This document shows, in pieces, positions 31,038-39,512 of a stretch of DNA of 43,494 nt. The DNA comes from Lentimicrobiaceae bacterium (GTDB lineage Bacteria > Bacteroidota > Bacteroidia > Bacteroidales > UBA4417): the NCBI GenBank assembly GCA_028697555.1, contig JAQVEX010000017.1:1-43494 (forward strand), read 5' to 3'. Position 1 is the first letter of the stretch; every line of letters starts with the position of its first letter. A program made the translations under genes and the position numbers. Under the pieces are notes generated by a model, which ran no database searches, was not told the DNA's origin, and saw only the letters and a list, made by a program, of their open reading frames with translations.

Positions 31038-33704
31038 ATGAAAAAATTATTACTATTAATTATTGCTTCGGCTTTGCTTTTTTCGTGCAATGACCAACAC
31101 AAGTTGATTAAAAACAAAGAACTAAAAAAAGATATTAGTAATATGCTTTTGGTTCAGAAAGAACTTGCCAAAGGTCGCGAGCAGGAACTTTTTTCGGTTT
31201 TTGACGAAGAATTAACTCTTGCCGAAAGACAAGCAATGGAGTACTTATACGCATACATGCCTTTGAGCGACCTTGCCGATTACGACGGAGATTATTTTCT
31301 CAACAATGTTAGAACTTCGTTGAAAGCACTTGAAGAAATGTCGTGGGGAAAAAACATTCCCGAAGATGTTTATCTGCATTACGTCTTGCCAATCAGGACA
31401 AACAACGAAAACCTTGACGATTTCAGAACCCTGATGTATCCTGAACTTAAAGAGCGAGTTGAGGGTATGACTATGCACGATGCCGCACTTGAAATTAATC
31501 ACTGGTGCCACGAAAAAGTTAATTACCAGCCCGGCGATGCTCGTACAAGTTCGCCGCTTGCAACAATGAAAACTTCTTTCGGAAGGTGCGGCGAAGAATC
31601 TGTCTTCACCGTAGCTGCAATGCGTGCAGTATGTATTCCTGCACGTCAGGTTTACACTCCTAAATGGGGTCATACCGATAGTAATCATGCTTGGGTAGAA
31701 GTATGGATTGACGGCACCTGGTACTATTTGGGAGCTTGCGAACCAGAACCCGAATTGGATATGGGTTGGTTTACCGAGCCCGCACGTAGAGCTATGCTTG
31801 TCCACACAAGAGCTTACGGAAAATATTCGGGTAAGGAAATGGTAATTACCGACGAAAAAAGATTTTCCGAATTAAATGTTACCGACAAATACGCTCAAAC
31901 TGCCGATATAGTCATTAAAGTTGTGGAAGACGATTTAAAGCCTGTTGCATCTGCCGATGTTGAGTTTGGACTGTACAATTACGCTCAGTTTCATACTATA
32001 GCAAAGAAAATTACCGATGACGGCGGATATGTAAATTTCAATTCAGGAATGGGCGATATGCTGATATCTGCTTCGCATTCGGAAAAAGGATTTGGAAGTA
32101 AAACTGTTAGAATGGGCGAAGCTGATACCGTTGTTGTTACTATTAACAATATTTTCCCAAAAGCCGATTTTGTATTTGATGCTTATCCTCCTATAGAAAG
32201 AACACCTTATCCACCAAAGGTTTCAGACGAACTTGTTAAACAAAACGAAAAGCGTCTTGCCTACGAAGATTCTATCAGAAACAGCTACATAAATACTTTT
32301 GCCGATTCGGCTTTTGTGGCAAAATTTGCAGCCGAAAACGGTTATCCTGAACAACTCTTATCGCCTATATTTAAAGAATCTTATGGCAATTGGGAAAATA
32401 TAGCCGAATTTTTGAAACAAGTAACTTTCGAAAATAAAACTTGGGCTGTAAGATTGTTGCAAAATGTTAGTAATAAAGATTTGAGAGATACTCCGCAACA
32501 GGTACTAGAAAATCATTTAAATTACGGTTTGAAGTACGTGGACAAATATCCGAAAAATGAGCCCGAGATGTATGCCAAATACGTGTTAAGCCCTCGTATT
32601 GAGTACGAACTTCTAACCCCGTGGCGTAACTATTTGCAAGAGGCTTTTCCCGAAGATTTTGTTGAAAAGTATAATTTAGACGAAGAAGTGCTTATTAATT
32701 GGATAACCGATAATATAGTATTAAACACCGAAGCCAATATGCATTCGCGTGCTCCGCTAAGTCCTATTGGAGTTCATAAGCTTAAAGTTGCCGATACTCG
32801 CTCTGTTAATATTTTTTACGTTGCTGTTGCACGCTCATTAGGACATATGGCAAGGGTTAACAAAGAAACAGGCACTCCTCAATATTATGACGGAAATAAA
32901 TGGATAAATGTTAGCTTTTATAAAGATGATAGCGGCGAAGAAGACAATGCCGAAAGGGGTTATATTGTGTTTAAAAACGAAGATAAGAGTACAGACCCCA
33001 AGTATTCTACTAATTTTACAATTGCCCGACTTATAGATAATCGTTTCAGGACTGTAAGCTTTGATTCCGGTAAACCGCTTAGCGAGTTCGATTATCCTGT
33101 TGAAGTTGAATCCGGAATGTACAGATTAACCACAGGTAACCGACAAACCGACGGCAGCGTTCTTACCAATGTTACTTATTTTGAAGTATTGCCAAAGGAA
33201 ACAAGCGTTGTAAATGTTGTTATTAGGCAAAACACCGAAAAGCCCGAAGCTATTGGTGCAATATCTAACTTAAATTACGATTTAACCGAATTGTATTCGG
33301 AACAAAAAGTAAATGTTAAAGATTTGATAGGCGATAACATTTCTTTATTTTTATGGTTAGATCCTTCAAGAGAGCCGTCGCGCCACGTTTTAAAAGACAT
33401 TGGTGATTTAAATAACATCATTGACAGCGAAAAAGCGAATGTAATTTTTGCTCTATCAAGTGTGCAAGAAGGCAAGCAAATCAACAAAGACAACTATCCA
33501 AACTTGCCTAAAAACGCCAAATACGTGGTTGACAATGATTTTGTGTTTTTAAAAGAAGTTGAAAACTTTATGAAACGCGAAGTCAAGCACAACATGCCAA
33601 TTATTATAATTCTACAACCCAACGGCGAAATTTATTATTATTCCGAAGGATATAGAGTTGGTGTTGGCGAAGAACTTGGTAAGGTATTGTTAAGAATGAA
33701 GTAA
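31038..33704 (+). CDS. Transglutaminase-like domain lipoprotein
   Basis: An 888-residue lipoprotein (lipobox LFSC, Cys17). A transglutaminase/protease-like core lies at about 130-250: GRCGEESVFTVAAMRAVCIP with nucleophile Cys184, and DSNHAWVEVWIDGTWYYLG with His217. The residue at the usual catalytic Asp position appears to be Gly232, with Glu235 in GACEPEPELD nearby, so the triad is not classical. Two beta-rich regions follow (about 275-370 and 600-760), and the last 110 residues look like a thioredoxin fold without a CxxC motif (ISLFLWLDPSREPSRHVLKD and MPIIIILQPNGEIYYYSEG). It is probably a surface or periplasmic enzyme acting on peptides, coexpressed with the GH92 mannosidase 37 bp upstream. 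Together they may attack glycoproteins (inference). Confidence 0.8.
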   Translation: MKKLLLLIIASALLFSCNDQHKLIKNKELKKDISNMLLVQKELAKGREQELFSVFDEELTLAERQAMEYLYAYMPLSDLADYDGDYFLNNVRTSLKALEEMSWGKNIPEDVYLHYVLPIRTNNENLDDFRTLMYPELKERVEGMTMHDAALEINHWCHEKVNYQPGDARTSSPLATMKTSFGRCGEESVFTVAAMRAVCIPARQVYTPKWGHTDSNHAWVEVWIDGTWYYLGACEPEPELDMGWFTEPARRAMLVHTRAYGKYSGKEMVITDEKRFSELNVTDKYAQTADIVIKVVEDDLKPVASADVEFGLYNYAQFHTIAKKITDDGGYVNFNSGMGDMLISASHSEKGFGSKTVRMGEADTVVVTINNIFPKADFVFDAYPPIERTPYPPKVSDELVKQNEKRLAYEDSIRNSYINTFADSAFVAKFAAENGYPEQLLSPIFKESYGNWENIAEFLKQVTFENKTWAVRLLQNVSNKDLRDTPQQVLENHLNYGLKYVDKYPKNEPEMYAKYVLSPRIEYELLTPWRNYLQEAFPEDFVEKYNLDEEVLINWITDNIVLNTEANMHSRAPLSPIGVHKLKVADTRSVNIFYVAVARSLGHMARVNKETGTPQYYDGNKWINVSFYKDDSGEEDNAERGYIVFKNEDKSTDPKYSTNFTIARLIDNRFRTVSFDSGKPLSEFDYPVEVESGMYRLTTGNRQTDGSVLTNVTYFEVLPKETSVVNVVIRQNTEKPEAIGAISNLNYDLTELYSEQKVNVKDLIGDNISLFLWLDPSREPSRHVLKDIGDLNNIIDSEKANVIFALSSVQEGKQINKDNYPNLPKNAKYVVDNDFVFLKEVENFMKREVKHNMPIIIILQPNGEIYYYSEGYRVGVGEELGKVLLRMK

Positions 33705-33833
33705 TGAGTTCTGAGTTCTGAGTTAGGAGTTCTGAGTTTAGATACTCTTAACTCGAAACTCATAACTCAGTACTTGCACCGCGCACCCCGCAACACGTAA
33801 CTCGCAACTCGTAACTCGAAACTCGGAACTCCT
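33705..33833. repeat. Heptameric tandem repeat array between convergent genes
   Basis: The array starts at the base after the TAA stop: TGAGTTC, TGAGTTC, TGAGTTA, GGAGTTC, TGAGTTT. After a short break come the complementary words AACTCGA, AACTCAT and AACTCAG, then GCAACACG, and finally TAACTCG, CAACTCG, TAACTCG, AAACTCG and GAACTCC up to about 33831. The two halves can form a long imperfect hairpin, as a bidirectional terminator would, but there is no T-run. Confidence 0.85.
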
Positions 33834-33842
33834 TCACCTCGT

Positions 33843-34586
33843 CTATTGTTTAATAACTTCTAGCAACTCAACTTCAAAAATTAGAGTTGATGCTTCGGGA
33901 ATGTTACCGGTTTTATGGTCGCCGTAAGCCAATTCCGAAGGGATATAAAAAATAAAATGAGCTCCGGGTTTCATAAGTTGTAAACCTTCCGTCCAACCTT
34001 TAATTACTCTGTTTAAAGGGAACTGTGTAGGTTCGCCCCTGTCGTACGACGAGTCGAACTGTGTGCCGTCGATTAAAGTGCCTTTGTAATGGACTTTTAT
34101 AATATCGGTAGCTTTAGGGCTTTCGCCATCGCCTTGTTTTATTATTTTATATTGTAGTCCGCTTTCCGTAACAATAACGCCGTCTTTGGCTTTATTAGCA
34201 TCTAAAAAATCCTGTCCCAATTTTTTATTTTTCTCGATGTTTTCTTTGGCAAGTTTTTCCTGCTTCTTCATTTCACTTTGTTGCCATTCCATCATTATGT
34301 TTTGAATTTGCTGAACGGTAAAAAGCGTATCGTAGCCGTTATGACCGGCTTTCAGACCTTCAATTAGGGAGTTTAGATTTATTTCTATTCCGTTATTTTT
34401 AAAATTTTTAGCAATATCTGCACCAATTATGTAGCTAATTGTATCTTGGTTGGTGCTTAGCATTACGGTAGGAATTTCGGTCTTAGCTCTCTTGTTTTTC
34501 TTTTTAAAAACCTGAGAGTATGTTTTTGGAGATAAGGTTAAAAAAACTACTGCAAAAATTGCTAATACTATACTATATCTTTTCAT
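33843..34586 (-). CDS. FKBP-type peptidyl-prolyl cis-trans isomerase, exported
   Basis: A 247-residue protein with a signal peptide (about 1-24, ending TYSQ), an N-terminal helical dimerisation domain of the FkpA/Mip type (about 45-135, including DTISYIIGADIAKNFKNNGI), and a C-terminal FKBP domain (about 145-247). The FKBP part shows GDGESPKATDIIKVHYKGTL, the FDSSYDRGEPTQFPLNRVI region and AYGDHKTGNIPEASTLIFEV, with all main ligand-binding aromatic positions. It should speed up proline isomerisation and act as a chaperone for periplasmic and outer-membrane proteins. It stands alone with a promoter at 34624-34631. Confidence 0.95.
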   Translation of the reverse strand: MKRYSIVLAIFAVVFLTLSPKTYSQVFKKKNKRAKTEIPTVMLSTNQDTISYIIGADIAKNFKNNGIEINLNSLIEGLKAGHNGYDTLFTVQQIQNIMMEWQQSEMKKQEKLAKENIEKNKKLGQDFLDANKAKDGVIVTESGLQYKIIKQGDGESPKATDIIKVHYKGTLIDGTQFDSSYDRGEPTQFPLNRVIKGWTEGLQLMKPGAHFIFYIPSELAYGDHKTGNIPEASTLIFEVELLEVIKQ

Positions 34587-34623
34587 TTCAAAAGGATTTA
34601 ATTATTAAATAAATTCAGTGTTA

Positions 34624-34631
34624 CAAAAGTA
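34624..34631 (-). promoter_or_regulatory. -7 promoter element of the FKBP gene
   Basis: On the minus strand this reads TACTTTTG, an exact TAnnTTTG match 37 bp before the ATG at 34586. No -33 TTTG at correct spacing was found. Confidence 0.5.
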
Positions 34632-34673
34632 TAACAATCGATAAATATTAACGTTTTAATGTTGTTAAAATTA

Positions 34674-35384
34674 TTAAACAACTACAACATCTTCGTCGGC
34701 AATGTAACTCAAGTTTTTCATATAACAATATATACGAGCTACTGTTAAAACGTCCATATTGCAGTAATTTACAATCCTTTCCAAATTCTTTTCTTTGTAA
34801 TAAACATCGGCAACCATACTACCGTCAATATCCGATTTTGGTGTCGGTATATTCATAATGTAAGCTAAGAGTTCCAACGAAGTGTAATTTTTATAATCGC
34901 CGAACTTCCACATTTCCATAGTGTCTAAATGGTTCACTTCCCACGGCTTTTTGCCGCTATTATCCAAAACAGCAGGAAGTTTTATCTTATGAATAATCAT
35001 TCGTCGTGAAATATACGGGAAGTCGAATTCTTTGCCATTATGGGCACACAGTTGGGTGTTGCTTTTGTTAAAATAATTGTTAAGCAGAGCTGCGAAATCG
35101 TTAAGCAAAGCTTTTTCATCGTGTCCGGCAAAACTTTTTATTCTGAACTGATCATTTGCATAGTAGCCCACAGAAATACACACAATTTTACCAAATTCGG
35201 CGTAAATGCCGGCTCTTTCGTAATTGTAATTTTGGTCATCGTCGGGATTATTGTCCTTATAATATTTCAATTGCTGCGACTTTTTTTGCCACAGATATTT
35301 TTCTTGCTCGCTAAGCAAATCAAATTTCGAACAATTGGGAACGGTTTCTATATCAAGAAATAGAATGTTTTTAATTCTGTCCAT
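34674..35384 (-). CDS. PolB-like 3'-5' exonuclease (DnaQ fold)
   Basis: A 236-residue RNase H/DEDD-type exonuclease without a polymerase domain. Exo I is LFLDIETVPN (Asp11, Glu13), Exo II is LCAHNGKEFDFPYISRRM and Exo III is IVNYCNMDVLTVARIYCYMK. The pattern matches the predicted exonuclease family related to the PolB exonuclease domain that is common in Bacteroidota. It should degrade single-stranded DNA or RNA 3' ends with two metal ions; its biological role is open. The gene is divergent from the unknown lipoprotein gene and separated from the FKBP gene by 87 bp. Confidence 0.9.
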   Translation of the reverse strand: MDRIKNILFLDIETVPNCSKFDLLSEQEKYLWQKKSQQLKYYKDNNPDDDQNYNYERAGIYAEFGKIVCISVGYYANDQFRIKSFAGHDEKALLNDFAALLNNYFNKSNTQLCAHNGKEFDFPYISRRMIIHKIKLPAVLDNSGKKPWEVNHLDTMEMWKFGDYKNYTSLELLAYIMNIPTPKSDIDGSMVADVYYKEKNLERIVNYCNMDVLTVARIYCYMKNLSYIADEDVVVV

Positions 35385-35401
35385 AGTTTTGTTTTTGTTT
35401 A

Positions 35402-35409
35402 CAAATTTA
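35402..35409 (-). promoter_or_regulatory. -7 promoter element of the exonuclease gene
   Basis: On the minus strand this reads TAAATTTG, an exact TAnnTTTG match 17 bp before the ATG at 35384. Confidence 0.5.
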
Positions 35410-35450
35410 TAAATTTTGTAAGTATTAAATACTGCTTTACAGATAATTAT

Positions 35451-35458
35451 TACATTTG
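35451..35458 (+). promoter_or_regulatory. -7 promoter element of the lipoprotein-mnmD unit
   Basis: TACATTTG is an exact TAnnTTTG match 21 bp before the ATG at 35480. It is divergent from the exonuclease promoter in the same 95-bp gap, which has no heptamer array. Confidence 0.5.
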
Positions 35459-35479
35459 TGATGAATAAAGTAATGATGT

Positions 35480-36802
35480 ATGAATAATTTTCCCAAAATT
35501 AGCTTACTATTTATTTTTGGAGTTTTGTTCTTACTATTTTCATGCGAAACACCCGAAAAAGAGCAAACGCCTTTTATTGAAATATTATCGCCTGTTGTAA
35601 ATGATGTTTATTTAACTACCGACACTTTAAAATGCGATTTAAATATAAAATTTGCATCGGGCGGAAGCAGTTTAAAAATAGTTATAGTTAATCAGAACTC
35701 GCAGATAGTTGCTGTTCTCGATGATATGCGCTTGGTTGATGAAGATTACAATTACAAAAATTCATTTCCTTTGAATGATTATAATTTTATAGGCGGTTCC
35801 TACTCTTTTAAGGTTATATTGGTAAGTAACGGCAGAAATTATTACGCAATTGTTGATATTTTTATAGATAAAGACGAAGCGGGCAGAAATATTATTAATG
35901 TTGTTAAGTATGTGAACGACCGACAATATCAAGTTGGATATTATGGTGATAATTATAGGTATAGCAAATATTTCGACTATTTTGGCAGCCTTACCGGTGT
36001 TGAGTTCGATAATAGCGTTAAACAAATATATTTGAACACGGGAAGTTTCGACGGAATAAAAGCCTATAATTACTCTACAGGAGAATTGTTACATAGCATT
36101 GCTTCCGAAGGTATTTCAAGTCTAGAATCATTTTTTACCACCATGAATTTTATTCCTCCCACTTTATACGTTGGCGATAAGAACCCGTGGGCGGTAAAAG
36201 GGTACGCATCTAACGGAATGTTGTTTTTTTCTACACTAAATTCCACAATAGAGCCTTCAAGTTCGGAGGTAGTTTATAGTATCACCGAAACCAACGATTA
36301 TGTGATTTTTGCAAATCAAAATAGATTTATAAACAATTCTAAACTGTATGCAATATACAAGTACGGCTATTCGTATATAGATGTTTTTTTGTGCGAACAA
36401 AATCCGTATTTGGTGTCTAGTATCAACGGAACCAACAACGCGATAGTTTTTGCAAAAAGCCGGAACGACACATATGTTATGCTTTATAATCCGTATCAGC
36501 ATAAGCTTGAGCAGCTGTATATATTAGACGATCAAACTGTTTCAAGAGTTATCAAAACGGATAATATTTATATTTTCGCGACAAACCGGGGTGTATATAG
36601 GTATGTAATAGGAAATACCGCACCTTCGTTAGTTGCCGGCATCAAATCAAACAATACATTATTAGCAAGAGTTGACGATACAAGTTTTTTAGTTTGTGAC
36701 GGATATAAATTCTATTTATTCGGCACTCTGAGTAGTCATCTGTACGACCAATGGAATTCTAACGACTCAATAGTTGCTATTAATAGTATGATTATTAGGT
36801 AA
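35480..36802 (+). CDS. Hypothetical lipoprotein, probable beta-propeller
   Basis: A 440-residue protein of unknown function. It has a lipoprotein signal with lipobox LFSC (Cys22), an Ig-like N-terminal segment (PFIEILSPVVNDVYLTTDTL to about 130), and a C-terminal part of about 300 residues made of short strand groups that resemble propeller blades: NDYVIFANQNRFINNSKLYA, TNNAIVFAKSRNDTYVMLYN and NIYIFATNRGVYRYV. It is probably surface exposed or periplasmic and involved in binding. The start codon of the MnmD-like gene lies 1 bp after its stop, so the two are transcribed together although their roles look unrelated. No named domain was recognised. Confidence 0.75.
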   Translation: MNNFPKISLLFIFGVLFLLFSCETPEKEQTPFIEILSPVVNDVYLTTDTLKCDLNIKFASGGSSLKIVIVNQNSQIVAVLDDMRLVDEDYNYKNSFPLNDYNFIGGSYSFKVILVSNGRNYYAIVDIFIDKDEAGRNIINVVKYVNDRQYQVGYYGDNYRYSKYFDYFGSLTGVEFDNSVKQIYLNTGSFDGIKAYNYSTGELLHSIASEGISSLESFFTTMNFIPPTLYVGDKNPWAVKGYASNGMLFFSTLNSTIEPSSSEVVYSITETNDYVIFANQNRFINNSKLYAIYKYGYSYIDVFLCEQNPYLVSSINGTNNAIVFAKSRNDTYVMLYNPYQHKLEQLYILDDQTVSRVIKTDNIYIFATNRGVYRYVIGNTAPSLVAGIKSNNTLLARVDDTSFLVCDGYKFYLFGTLSSHLYDQWNSNDSIVAINSMIIR

Positions 36803-36803
36803 T

Positions 36804-37484
36804 TTGAAACTATATCCTTTCAGCGTGGTTGAAATAGTAAATACTCTCGACGGTTCCGCAACTTTGTACAACAAAGAAGTCAATCAGCATTATCATTCTG
36901 TAAACGGTGCTGTTTCCGAATCAATGTTGGTTTTTATTGAATACGGACTCGATTTCTGTATTAAAAATTCAAAAACCATAAATATTTTGGAAATCGGATA
37001 CGGAACAGGACTCAATGTTTTACTTACGTTAAACAGAGTTAGAAACTCATCGGATATAACAGTAAAATACGATGCTGTCGAAGCTTTTCCCTTGCAGAAC
37101 AGCGTCATTAGTTCGGTGTTATCTAATGCCAATATAAACCAAACAGATATTGAGAAGTTTTGCGGAATAAGTCAATCCGAACCATGTGAGCTTGGCGAAA
37201 ACTTTACTCTGACTAAAATTCACGAAACTGTACAGAATGTAAAATTACCCGATAGTTTTTATAATCTCGTGTATTTCGATGCTTTCGACTACATGGCTCA
37301 GCCCGAAATGTGGAGCGAGCAGGTTTTTACAAAGCTTTACAAAGCAATGGACAAAGGTGGTGTACTTGTAACATATTCGTGCAAGGGTGTTGTTAAGCAA
37401 AACTTAAAGCAGTCGGGATTTGTTATTGAAAAACTGCCCGGACCGGCAGGTAAACGCGAAGTACTCAGAGCCATTAAACCCTGA
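36804..37484 (+). CDS. MnmD-like tRNA (mnm5s2U) methyltransferase
   Basis: A 226-residue SAM-dependent methyltransferase of the MnmC N-terminal (MnmD, DUF752) type. The N-terminal TLDGSATLYN and NQHYHSVNGAVSESMLVFIE match the family start, ILEIGYGTGLNVLLTL is the SAM site, and LVYFDAFDYMAQPEMWSEQ with GVLVTYSCKGVVKQNLKQSG completes the fold. It would methylate nm5s2U to mnm5s2U at the wobble base of certain tRNAs; the oxidase half of MnmC is absent. The start is a TTG 1 bp after the upstream stop codon; a GTG at 36825 is the alternative, and no ATG fits. Confidence 0.87.
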   Translation: MKLYPFSVVEIVNTLDGSATLYNKEVNQHYHSVNGAVSESMLVFIEYGLDFCIKNSKTINILEIGYGTGLNVLLTLNRVRNSSDITVKYDAVEAFPLQNSVISSVLSNANINQTDIEKFCGISQSEPCELGENFTLTKIHETVQNVKLPDSFYNLVYFDAFDYMAQPEMWSEQVFTKLYKAMDKGGVLVTYSCKGVVKQNLKQSGFVIEKLPGPAGKREVLRAIKP

Positions 37485-37488
37485 TGTT

Positions 37489-38400
37489 ATGATTTCAAAT
37501 ATATTAATTGCCGATGGTGCTACAGGCACATATCTATTAAACGAGTTGAACAATAGCCAAAGCGTTCAACTAACCGATTTGCTTAACATAAACAATCCCG
37601 ATTTGGTTAAAAAAGCGCACGACAATTATTATAGAGCAGGAGCCAACATTATAAAGACTAACACCTTTAACTCGCAGTATGTGAGTTTGAATAAATACGG
37701 TTTTGGTAATGAATTTGAAGAAATTAATCGTACAGCAGCCAAAATCGCTAATGATTGCAGAGATAAATGGAATGCGTTAACTCCCGATATTGTTCGTTAC
37801 GTTGCCGGAAATATTGGTTCAAGCGATTTTTGTATTGATAAAGAAAAAGCTGAGAAACTAAAATTAAATTATATTTCTCCTTCTGATTACGAAAACAGTT
37901 GCTTTCGGCAAGCCGAGATATTGATTGATGCCAAGGTTGATTTTATTTGGTTAGAAACATTTTTTATCTCTGAAAATACGGCAATTGCCTTAAATGCGGT
38001 AAAAAATGCTTTTGAAAAGTTAAATACAGAACCAAAAATCATTATTACATTTTCGCTAAATCAGGCGGGCAATGTTTTGATTGATAATACTCCCATAGAA
38101 AACGTAGCCGATATATTAAAAAAGTTTCCTATAATGGCTTGTGGTGTGAATTGCAACTACGATTATTCGACTTTAAATAATTTTCTAACTAACATGTCGG
38201 CACTTGTTGATATTCCGTTTGTAATTTCGCCTTCGGCAGGTATTATTGGCGAAGACGGCAATTTTTTAATGTCGGCAACACAAATAGCTGAAATGCTTTT
38301 TGAATTAAGCAAAAATTACAATGTAAAGATTGTTGGAAGCTGCTGCGGCTCAACGCCTGAATATACCAAAGCTATTGTTGATTTGCTCAGATGTGTTTAA
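37489..38400 (+). CDS. Homocysteine S-methyltransferase family protein
   Basis: About 303 residues forming the homocysteine-binding TIM barrel. The start is ILIADGATGTYLLNELNNSQ, GANIIKTNTFNSQYVSLNKY follows, and the three zinc-binding Cys are Cys222 (GVNCNY) and Cys285/Cys286 (GSCCGS). It transfers a methyl group to homocysteine to form methionine; it may be a stand-alone enzyme or the first module of a split MetH. An upstream in-frame ATG at 37420 lies inside the MnmD gene and is rejected; the ATG at 37489 is 4 bp after the MnmD stop. Its stop overlaps that of the convergent DUF4296 gene by four bases (TTAA). Confidence 0.9.
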   Translation: MISNILIADGATGTYLLNELNNSQSVQLTDLLNINNPDLVKKAHDNYYRAGANIIKTNTFNSQYVSLNKYGFGNEFEEINRTAAKIANDCRDKWNALTPDIVRYVAGNIGSSDFCIDKEKAEKLKLNYISPSDYENSCFRQAEILIDAKVDFIWLETFFISENTAIALNAVKNAFEKLNTEPKIIITFSLNQAGNVLIDNTPIENVADILKKFPIMACGVNCNYDYSTLNNFLTNMSALVDIPFVISPSAGIIGEDGNFLMSATQIAEMLFELSKNYNVKIVGSCCGSTPEYTKAIVDLLRCV

Positions 38401-38780
38401 TTCGGTATCTGCTGTTGCGCAGCCTGATTTTCCGCTTCAATAACCACAAGTTTGGCTATAACTTCGTCGTATATATTTTCTAAAGTTTTAAGTTTCGATG
38501 AATAGTACAACAAACTTTTTTGCAGTTCTTCGGGTGTGGTATTATGCTCTTCAAAAACAGTAGTAAAAACGGCTCTATTCCACAATGAGTCGCTTCTGCC
38601 TGCCAAAACCAAACTGTCTTTCGAAGTGTGTATGTAAGAATTGGTAATGTACAAGTCGGTTAGCAAATCAACAACATCTCTTTCGGGAAGTATGTTTTGT
38701 CGCTTTCTTTCCCAATATCCACACGAAACTGTGAGTATTGCCAACAGCAATATTATTAATGACTTTGTACGCAAATGCAA
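38397..38780 (-). CDS. DUF4296 family lipoprotein
   Basis: A 127-residue lipoprotein with lipobox TVSC (Cys20) and a DUF4296 domain: LPERDVVDLLTDLYITNSYI, RSDSLWNRAVFTTVFEEHNT and LQKSLLYYSSKLKTLENIYD. It is largely helical. The function of the family is unknown. It starts next to the stop codon of the OmpH-like gene, with no intergenic bases, so translation is probably coupled, which suggests that the two envelope proteins work together. Confidence 0.85.
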   Translation of the reverse strand: MHLRTKSLIILLLAILTVSCGYWERKRQNILPERDVVDLLTDLYITNSYIHTSKDSLVLAGRSDSLWNRAVFTTVFEEHNTTPEELQKSLLYYSSKLKTLENIYDEVIAKLVVIEAENQAAQQQIPN

Positions 38781-39482
38781 TTATTTTTTCGATTTATTTT
38801 TAATTCGATATTCTTCGTTTAGTTCTTTCAAAACTTTGTCGGTAATATCGAGTGTATCGTTTGCCAACAGAACATTACCACCTTTATTGATACCAAGAAT
38901 ATAGTCGAATTTGTAGTTGTGGTTATATCTGTTCAAAAAATTCATAACAGTATCGATAAGAGCAATATTAAGCTCCAACTCTTCCTTCTGCAGCTGCAAC
39001 GAATATTGTTCTTGTAACTTATATATGTCTTGTTGCTTTTGCATAATCTGAGCGTAAATTTCTTGAGCACTTTCGTTGCTAATAGTTTGTTTTTGAACTT
39101 GTTCTTCAAAATAAGCAACTTCTTTTTCCAAAACTTTCATCTTTGAAGCAATATCGTTTTCATATCTCTTGGTTTTACTTTCTAATTGCTCATGCATTTC
39201 TTTAACCAACGAATAGTTTTGCAAAATGCTGTCGTTGTTTATATAAGCAATCCTCAAACCGCCACTGCTACTGAGTTTACTATGAGTTAAGTCGATTTTA
39301 TCAGTTTTTGTTCCCGTTTGCATTATAAGCAAAACAACAACACCCACAAGAGCAATAATGCTTATAATAAGTGCAATCAGACTTTTGTTGTCTTTTTTGT
39401 TTGTGTTTTGTTCGGCGATAGTGTTTGTATGGCTATCGTCGATCGGGTTTTCGGGTGTATAATCATTAATTTGGTCAGTCAT
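38781..39482 (-). CDS. OmpH/Skp-like protein with an N-terminal membrane anchor
   Basis: A 233-residue protein. Residues 1-33 are hydrophilic and cytosolic, 34-54 form a transmembrane helix (SLIALIISIIALVGVVVLLI), and the rest resembles the periplasmic chaperone Skp/OmpH: RIAYINNDSILQNYSLVKEM, a long coiled coil (about 95-180) and a FDYILGINKGGNVLLANDTL beta segment. Skp escorts unfolded outer-membrane proteins. Unlike Skp, which is cleaved and soluble, this protein has no cleavable signal and would be held at the inner membrane with its tentacles in the periplasm. It lies 30 bp downstream of recQ and is followed directly by the DUF4296 gene. Confidence 0.85.
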   Translation of the reverse strand: MTDQINDYTPENPIDDSHTNTIAEQNTNKKDNKSLIALIISIIALVGVVVLLIMQTGTKTDKIDLTHSKLSSSGGLRIAYINNDSILQNYSLVKEMHEQLESKTKRYENDIASKMKVLEKEVAYFEEQVQKQTISNESAQEIYAQIMQKQQDIYKLQEQYSLQLQKEELELNIALIDTVMNFLNRYNHNYKFDYILGINKGGNVLLANDTLDITDKVLKELNEEYRIKNKSKK

Positions 39483-39512
39483 ATATTATAATTGTTATTT
39501 GTTGTTTTTAAT

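Noticed and set aside
31245..31805. Minus-strand open frame of 186 codons
   Set aside because: Wholly inside the transglutaminase-like gene on the other strand; composition is that of an antisense shadow with no recognisable domain.
37420..37488. N-terminal extension of the homocysteine methyltransferase
   Set aside because: Lies within the MnmD-like gene; the family sequence begins at the ATG at 37489.
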